Below are positions 59,452 to 64,000 of a DNA stretch of 64,000 nucleotides, piece by piece. Each line of letters opens with the position of its first letter. The first letter of the stretch is position 1. A program made the position numbers and the translations under genes. Source of the DNA: Thalassobius sp. Cn5-15 (lineage in GTDB: Bacteria; Pseudomonadota; Alphaproteobacteria; Rhodobacterales; Rhodobacteraceae); assembly GCF_022347685.1 (NCBI RefSeq), contig NZ_JAKRGF010000010.1, positions 1 through 64,000 on the forward strand, written 5' to 3'. The notes beneath the pieces were generated by a model. The model searched no databases. It saw nothing but the letters and a program-made list of their open reading frames with translations, and had not been told where the DNA came from.

Positions 59452-61038
59452 ATGCAAACTGATTATGATCTTTTGGTCATTGGTGGCGGGATCAATGGTT
59501 GCGGGATTGCCCGTGATGCGGCGGGTCGCGGCCTGAAGGTTTGCCTTGTCGAAATGAACGATCTGGGTGGCGCGACTTCTGCGTCCTCGACTAAGCTGTT
59601 TCATGGCGGGCTGCGCTATCTGGAATATTTTGAATTCCGCCTTGTCCGCGAAGCATTGATTGAGCGTGAGGTTCTGCTCAAGGCGATGCCCCATATCTCT
59701 TGGCCGATGCGGTTTGTGCTGCCTTATCATCGCGACATGCGGTTTGATACCACCACTCCCACTTCGAAATTGCTGAGCACCATCATGCCGTGGATGAAGG
59801 GCCGCCGTCCGGCGTGGCTGATCCGGCTCGGGCTGTTCCTGTATGACAATCTGGGGGGGCGCGAGATTCTGCCGGGTACGGTCAGTCTTGATCTGAAATC
59901 GGCACCAGAAGGTGCGCCGCTGAACAAAAAATTTGAAAAGGCGTTCGAATATTCGGACTGCTGGGTCGAAGATTCGCGCCTTGTCGTGCTGAACGCCCGT
60001 GATGCCGAAGCGCGTGGTGCCAAGATTTGCACCCGCGAAAAAGTGGTCTCGGCTGATGTGGTGGATGGCATTTGGACCGTAACATCTGAAAGCCGCAACA
60101 GTGGCGCACAAACACAGCGTACCGCGCGTATGGTGGTGAATGCGGCTGGCCCTTGGGTTGGCGATGTGCTGCGCGGCACGTTGAAAAGCAACAGTTCACA
60201 TGGCGTGCGTCTGGTGCGTGGCAGCCATATCGTGACCAAGAAACTGTTTGATCATGACAAGTGCTATTTCTTTCAGGGCACGGATGGGCGGATCACCTTT
60301 GCGATTCCCTATGAGACCGACTTCACCCTGATCGGCACCACTGACATGGAACATAAGGATCCATCGCAAAAGCCAGAGTGTACCGACGAAGAACGCGACT
60401 ATCTGATCGACTTCATCAATCAGTATATTGCTGATCCGATTGCGGCTGATGATGTGGTCTGGACCTATTCCGGTGTGCGACCGCTTTATGATGATGGTGC
60501 TGACAGTGCGACCGCTGCCACCCGTGATTATGTGTTGAAAGTTGACAAGTCCCGCGGGGCACCTGTACTGAACGTTTTCGGTGGTAAAATAACGACTTAC
60601 CGATGCCTTGCCGAAAGCGCGATGGACGAGATCGAGAAAGAAGTGCCCACCACCAAAACAGCATGGACAGCAGGGGTTTCAATGCCCGGCGGTGACTTTC
60701 CCGTGGATGGTGTGGAGGCGCTGGTGGCACAGATTCGCGATCGGTTTGCGTTTCTGGATCAGCGGTGGGCACTGCGTTTGGTGCGGGCCTATGGCACCGA
60801 TGCGTGGCAGGTGTTGAAAGACGCCAGCAAGCCGGAAGATCTGGGCCGCGATTTCGGCGCGTCACTGACCGAAGCAGAGGTCAACTGGCTGATGGACCAT
60901 GAATATGCACAACGTGCCGACGACGTTGTGTGGCGTCGCAGCAAGTTGGGGCTACGAATGGCAGCCGCACAAATAGAAGAATTGGATGCATGGATGACCG
61001 CGCGGGCCACGGCCGTGTCGTCGACCGCTGCTGAGTAG
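59452..61038 (+). CDS. glpD: Aerobic glycerol-3-phosphate dehydrogenase
   Basis: A 528-residue FAD enzyme that oxidises glycerol 3-phosphate to dihydroxyacetone phosphate at the membrane, feeding the quinone pool. The FAD motif VIGGGINGCGIARDAAGRGLKVCLVE is at the N-terminus; TSASSTKLFHGGLRYLEYFEFRLVREAL, LVRGSHIV, ITFAIPYETDFTLIGTTD and VWTYSGVRPLYDD are the family landmarks. GGGAGG precedes the ATG at 59452; the open frame extends upstream through the operator region and is not real. It is followed after 17 bases by the glycerol importer genes. Confidence 0.95.
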   Translation: MQTDYDLLVIGGGINGCGIARDAAGRGLKVCLVEMNDLGGATSASSTKLFHGGLRYLEYFEFRLVREALIEREVLLKAMPHISWPMRFVLPYHRDMRFDTTTPTSKLLSTIMPWMKGRRPAWLIRLGLFLYDNLGGREILPGTVSLDLKSAPEGAPLNKKFEKAFEYSDCWVEDSRLVVLNARDAEARGAKICTREKVVSADVVDGIWTVTSESRNSGAQTQRTARMVVNAAGPWVGDVLRGTLKSNSSHGVRLVRGSHIVTKKLFDHDKCYFFQGTDGRITFAIPYETDFTLIGTTDMEHKDPSQKPECTDEERDYLIDFINQYIADPIAADDVVWTYSGVRPLYDDGADSATAATRDYVLKVDKSRGAPVLNVFGGKITTYRCLAESAMDEIEKEVPTTKTAWTAGVSMPGGDFPVDGVEALVAQIRDRFAFLDQRWALRLVRAYGTDAWQVLKDASKPEDLGRDFGASLTEAEVNWLMDHEYAQRADDVVWRRSKLGLRMAAAQIEELDAWMTARATAVSSTAAE

Positions 61039-61055
61039 AGGAGGAGTTTTGGCTG

Positions 61056-62144
61056 ATGTCGCTTGAACTGAAAGGCGTTTCAAAGGTCGTGAATGGCCAG
61101 ACGCATATTTATGAAACGGACCTTACCCTTGAAAAGGGCACAATGAACGTGCTTCTCGGGCCGACCCTTTCGGGGAAGACCTCTCTTATGCGGTTGATGG
61201 CGGGTCTGGATAAACCGACATCGGGGCGTATCCTCTGGGAGGGGAAGGACGTCACGGATGTGAAGGTGCAAGATCGCCATGTGGCGATGGTCTACCAGCA
61301 GTTTATCAACTACCCCTCAATGACGGTTTACGACAATATCGCCTCGCCGTTGAAACTGATGGGCAAATCCAAGGCCGAGATTGACCGCGAAGTGCGCAAA
61401 GCTGCTGATCTGATGCAGCTGTCGCCGATGCTGGATCGTAAGCCGCTGGAATTGTCGGGCGGTCAGCAACAGCGTTGTGCGCTGGCGCGTGCACTTGTCA
61501 AAGGGGCTGGTCTGGTTCTGTTGGATGAACCGCTGGCTAACCTTGATTATAAGTTGCGCGAAGAGCTGCGGATCGAGATCCCCAAAATCTTTGAAGAGTC
61601 GGGATCGATCTTTGTCTACGCGACCACAGAACCCGAAGAAGCGCTGCTGCTGGGTGGCAACACCGCCACCCTGTGGGAAGGTCGCATCACCCAGTTCGGC
61701 CCGACCCCAGTGGTCTATCGCCAGCCGGTGAACGCAACCACGGCGCGGGTGTTCAGCGATCCGCCGATGAACTTCCTACCGGTGAGCAAAGTCGGTAGCC
61801 GTATCATGTTTGGCGACGGTCAGTCCGCTGCCGCCACCGGTGCGATGCAGGAACTGCCCGATGGCCGGTACCAGGCGGGGTTCCGTCCCAATCACGTCGA
61901 AATCCTGTCGCACGGACCCGAGTCGATGGAGTTTCACACTCAGCTGATGGTGACGGAGCTGACCGGTTCGGAAACCTTTGTGCACCTTGATCACCACGGT
62001 GATGCCTGGGTTGGCCTAATCCACGGGGTGCACGATCTGAAACTAGGCGCCCCGCTGAAAGTTTATCTGGATCCCAGCCACGTCTATATCTTCAGCGAAG
62101 ACGGGGATCTTGTAACCCCTGCGTCTTACGCGCTGGCCGCGTGA
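61056..62144 (+). CDS. glpS: Glycerol ABC transporter ATP-binding protein GlpS
   Basis: A 362-residue ATPase with Walker A LGPTLSGKTS (a Thr-Leu variant of the usual GPSGSGKS), signature LSGGQQQRCALARA, Walker B VLLDEPLANLDYKLRE and a degenerate switch region VYATTEPEEALLLGG lacking the canonical His. These deviations are characteristic of one of the two different ATPases of the GlpSTPQV glycerol importer. Together with glpT it suggests a hetero-ATPase. AGGAGG precedes the ATG. Confidence 0.88.
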   Translation: MSLELKGVSKVVNGQTHIYETDLTLEKGTMNVLLGPTLSGKTSLMRLMAGLDKPTSGRILWEGKDVTDVKVQDRHVAMVYQQFINYPSMTVYDNIASPLKLMGKSKAEIDREVRKAADLMQLSPMLDRKPLELSGGQQQRCALARALVKGAGLVLLDEPLANLDYKLREELRIEIPKIFEESGSIFVYATTEPEEALLLGGNTATLWEGRITQFGPTPVVYRQPVNATTARVFSDPPMNFLPVSKVGSRIMFGDGQSAAATGAMQELPDGRYQAGFRPNHVEILSHGPESMEFHTQLMVTELTGSETFVHLDHHGDAWVGLIHGVHDLKLGAPLKVYLDPSHVYIFSEDGDLVTPASYALAA

Positions 62145-62156
62145 GGAGAACGTAAA

Positions 62157-63233
62157 ATGGCAAAAATCACCCTCGATAATCTGGCGCATTCCTACAATCC
62201 AAACCCTGCTTCGGAAGCGGATTTCGCGCTGAAAGAACTGAACCACGTTTGGGCCGATGGCGAAGCCTATGCGCTGCTGGGGTCTTCCGGCTGTGGCAAA
62301 TCCACGTTGCTGAATATCATTTCCGGCCTGTTGATGCCCAGTCAGGGACGGATCCTGTTTGATGATGTGGACGTCACTCAGGCCAGCACAGCGGATCGCA
62401 ATATTGCACAGGTGTTCCAGTTCCCCGTGGTTTATGACACCATGACCGTGCGGGATAATCTGGCGTTCCCGTTGAAAAACCGGGGGGCCAGTGCGTCCTA
62501 TATCGCGCAGCGTGTGCAGCAGATCGGTGCGATGATCGGCATGGAAGCTGAACTGGACATGCGTGCCCGCGGCCTGACTGCCGATGCAAAACAAAAGATC
62601 TCTCTGGGTCGTGGCATGGTCCGTGAAGACGTGAACGCGCTGCTGTTTGATGAGCCGCTGACCGTGATCGACCCCCACATGAAGTGGGAGCTGCGCACCC
62701 AGTTGAAATCGCTGCACCACGAATTTGGCCACACGATGATCTATGTGACCCATGATCAGACAGAGGCGCTGACCTTCGCAGATAAGGTGGTGGTGATGTA
62801 TGATGGTCGTGTAGTGCAGATTGGCACGCCGGAAGAGCTGTTTGAAAAACCGCAGCACACATTTGTGGGCTATTTCATCGGTTCGCCAGGGATGAACGTG
62901 ATTCCTGCCAAAGTTGAACAGAATATTGCCACAGTGCATGGCGCCTCGGTGCCGCTGGCGCAGTCCTATGACGGCCTGAACGGCAAGGTGGAGCTGGGCG
63001 TGCGGCCTGAATTTGTGTCGCTGACCGAAGGCGAAGGCCTGCCGGTCAAAGTGCGCCGCGTCGAAGATGTGGGCCGCCACAAGATTGTACGCGCCGAGCT
63101 GTTCGGCAATGACATCAATATCGTAGAAGCCGAGGGCACGTCGATTTCGCCGGATATGAACCGCGTCACCTTCGATCCCCAAAAGGTCAATGTCTACGTG
63201 AATGACTGGCTCAAAGAGGGGGAGGCAGCCTGA
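62157..63233 (+). CDS. glpT: Glycerol ABC transporter ATP-binding protein GlpT
   Basis: A 358-residue ATPase. Walker A is LGSSGCGKST, the Q-loop is QVFQFPVVYDTMTV, the signature is weakly conserved (GLTADAKQKISLGRGMV in place of LSGGQ), Walker B is ALLFDEPLTVIDPHMK and the switch is VTHDQTEA. Its intact switch His and weak signature complement GlpS, whose defects are reversed, so the two probably form one good and one weak ATP site. The TGA overlaps the next ATG (TGATG). Confidence 0.88.
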   Translation: MAKITLDNLAHSYNPNPASEADFALKELNHVWADGEAYALLGSSGCGKSTLLNIISGLLMPSQGRILFDDVDVTQASTADRNIAQVFQFPVVYDTMTVRDNLAFPLKNRGASASYIAQRVQQIGAMIGMEAELDMRARGLTADAKQKISLGRGMVREDVNALLFDEPLTVIDPHMKWELRTQLKSLHHEFGHTMIYVTHDQTEALTFADKVVVMYDGRVVQIGTPEELFEKPQHTFVGYFIGSPGMNVIPAKVEQNIATVHGASVPLAQSYDGLNGKVELGVRPEFVSLTEGEGLPVKVRRVEDVGRHKIVRAELFGNDINIVEAEGTSISPDMNRVTFDPQKVNVYVNDWLKEGEAA

Positions 63234-64000
63234 TGAACAAGACACTCAATCAAAAGGCATGGTTTCTGGTCCTGCCCGTTCTGGTGCTGGTGGCCTTTTC
63301 GGCGGTGATCCCGCTGATGACCGTGGTGAACTATTCGGTTCAGGACACTTTCGGCAACAACCAGTATTTCTGGGCCGGTCTGGAATGGTTCGGTGAACTG
63401 CTGGAGGATGACCGGATCTGGGGTGCGCTGTGGCGCCAGCTGATGTTCTCGGCGATTATTCTGTGCATTCAGGTGCCACTGGGGGTTTTTGTGGCCCTGA
63501 ACATGCCCAAGAAAGGGTTCTGGGCCAGTTTCTGTCTGGTGGTGATGTCGCTGCCGCTGTTGGTTCCGTGGAACGTTGTGGGCACCATCTGGCAGATTTT
63601 TGGCCGCGTCGATATTGGCCTTTTGGGCTACACGCTGTCGTCGCTGGGCATTGACTATAACTATACGTCCGACCCTGTGGCTGCATGGATCACCATTATT
63701 GTGATGGATGTCTGGCACTGGACCTCGCTGGTGGCGCTGCTGGCCTATGCCGGTTTGCAGTCCATCCCCGATGCCTACTATCAGGCGGCCAAGATTGATC
63801 AGGCCAGCCGCTGGAACATTTTCCGCTACATTGAACTGCCGAAAATGATGGGCGTTCTGATGATCGCCATCCTGCTGCGGTTCATGGACAGCTTCATGAT
63901 CTATACCGAGCCGTTTGTTGTCACCGGCGGTGGCCCCGGCAACTCCACCACGCTTCTGTCGATTGACCTGGTGAAACTGGCACTGGGGCAGTTTGATCTT
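63233..64000 (+). CDS. glpP: Glycerol ABC transporter permease GlpP (partial, cut by window end)
   Basis: The first 256 codons of a permease: a hydrophobic N-terminal helix (AWFLVLPVLVLVAFSAVIPLM), further membrane segments (LWRQLMFSAIILCIQVPLGV and SFCLVVMSLPLLVPWNVVG) and the coupling motif YQAAKIDQASRWNIFRYIELPKM near residue 182. It starts at ATG 63233 overlapping the GlpT stop. The reading frame is still open at 64000. The companion permease (glpQ) and binding protein (glpV) should follow outside the window. Confidence 0.88.
   Translation, partial: MNKTLNQKAWFLVLPVLVLVAFSAVIPLMTVVNYSVQDTFGNNQYFWAGLEWFGELLEDDRIWGALWRQLMFSAIILCIQVPLGVFVALNMPKKGFWASFCLVVMSLPLLVPWNVVGTIWQIFGRVDIGLLGYTLSSLGIDYNYTSDPVAAWITIIVMDVWHWTSLVALLAYAGLQSIPDAYYQAAKIDQASRWNIFRYIELPKMMGVLMIAILLRFMDSFMIYTEPFVVTGGGPGNSTTLLSIDLVKLALGQFDL

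Noticed and set aside
62043-63245. 400-codon minus-strand open frame opposite glpT
   Set aside because: His/Gln/Arg-rich composition and exact overlap with a clear ABC ATPase show it is an antisense shadow.

Overview
This window looks like part of a plasmid or chromid of a marine alphaproteobacterium of the Rhodobacterales (Roseobacter group). A complete repABC replication and partition module lies on the minus strand at 48220-51805, flanked by palindromes that look like parS sites. The GC content is high, ABC-type sugar and glycerol transporters are abundant, and a gene-transfer-agent-type spike pair is present. All of these fit that group. No rRNA, tRNA or CRISPR array was seen. The species is not identifiable from the sequence alone.

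Layout. 1-5.1 kb (minus strand): a debris field of orphan immunity-like genes (Imm11/DUF1629) and broken toxin-activating acyltransferase (HlyC-like) genes. Every immunity cassette is preceded by the same short hlyC 3' tail, twice fused to the left end of an IS3-family element. 5.25-5.9 kb: an IS6-family remnant. 6-15.5 kb: a catabolic and uptake cluster with a sulfatase, an L-fuconolactonase-like hydrolase, an enolase-superfamily dehydratase, a GntR regulator, a four-gene ABC transporter and an aldo/keto reductase. Together they fit oxidative L-fucose (possibly sulfated fucose) breakdown. 15.5-21 kb: a cytochrome b561, then a decaying beta-oxidation operon with an acyl-CoA dehydrogenase pseudogene, an intact FadB/FadJ-type fusion, an IclR regulator and a frameshifted thiolase. 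21.4-29.8 kb: an AraC regulator, an RND efflux pump with its adaptor and MarR regulator, and an AraC/DUF4142/cupredoxin group. 30-39.7 kb: an aldose epimerase, GalE, a glucose/mannose-type ABC transporter, a LacI regulator, an AGE-family isomerase and a fructokinase, probably a mannose route to fructose 6-phosphate. 39.9-41.7 kb: ilvD. 42-48.1 kb: a urate and allantoin degradation cluster. 48.2-51.8 kb: repCBA with a predicted counter-transcribed RNA. 52.2-58.3 kb: a polysaccharide locus (two glycosyltransferases, flippase, polymerase/ligase) that encloses two genes resembling the head-spike base and fibre of the Rhodobacter capsulatus gene transfer agent. 58.4-64 kb: glpR, glpD and glpSTP (the last is cut by the window end).

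How the parts work together. Most of the replicon is a scavenging toolkit: uptake systems paired with the first enzymes for fucose, mannose, glycerol/glycerol 3-phosphate and purine rings, each with a local regulator of a different family. The most unusual parts are the immunity array at the left edge and the spike genes in the polysaccharide locus. Near-identical CtrA-like boxes occur upstream of the spike genes and at the start of the polymerase gene. This raises the possibility that particle spikes and the surface polysaccharide they might bind are co-regulated.
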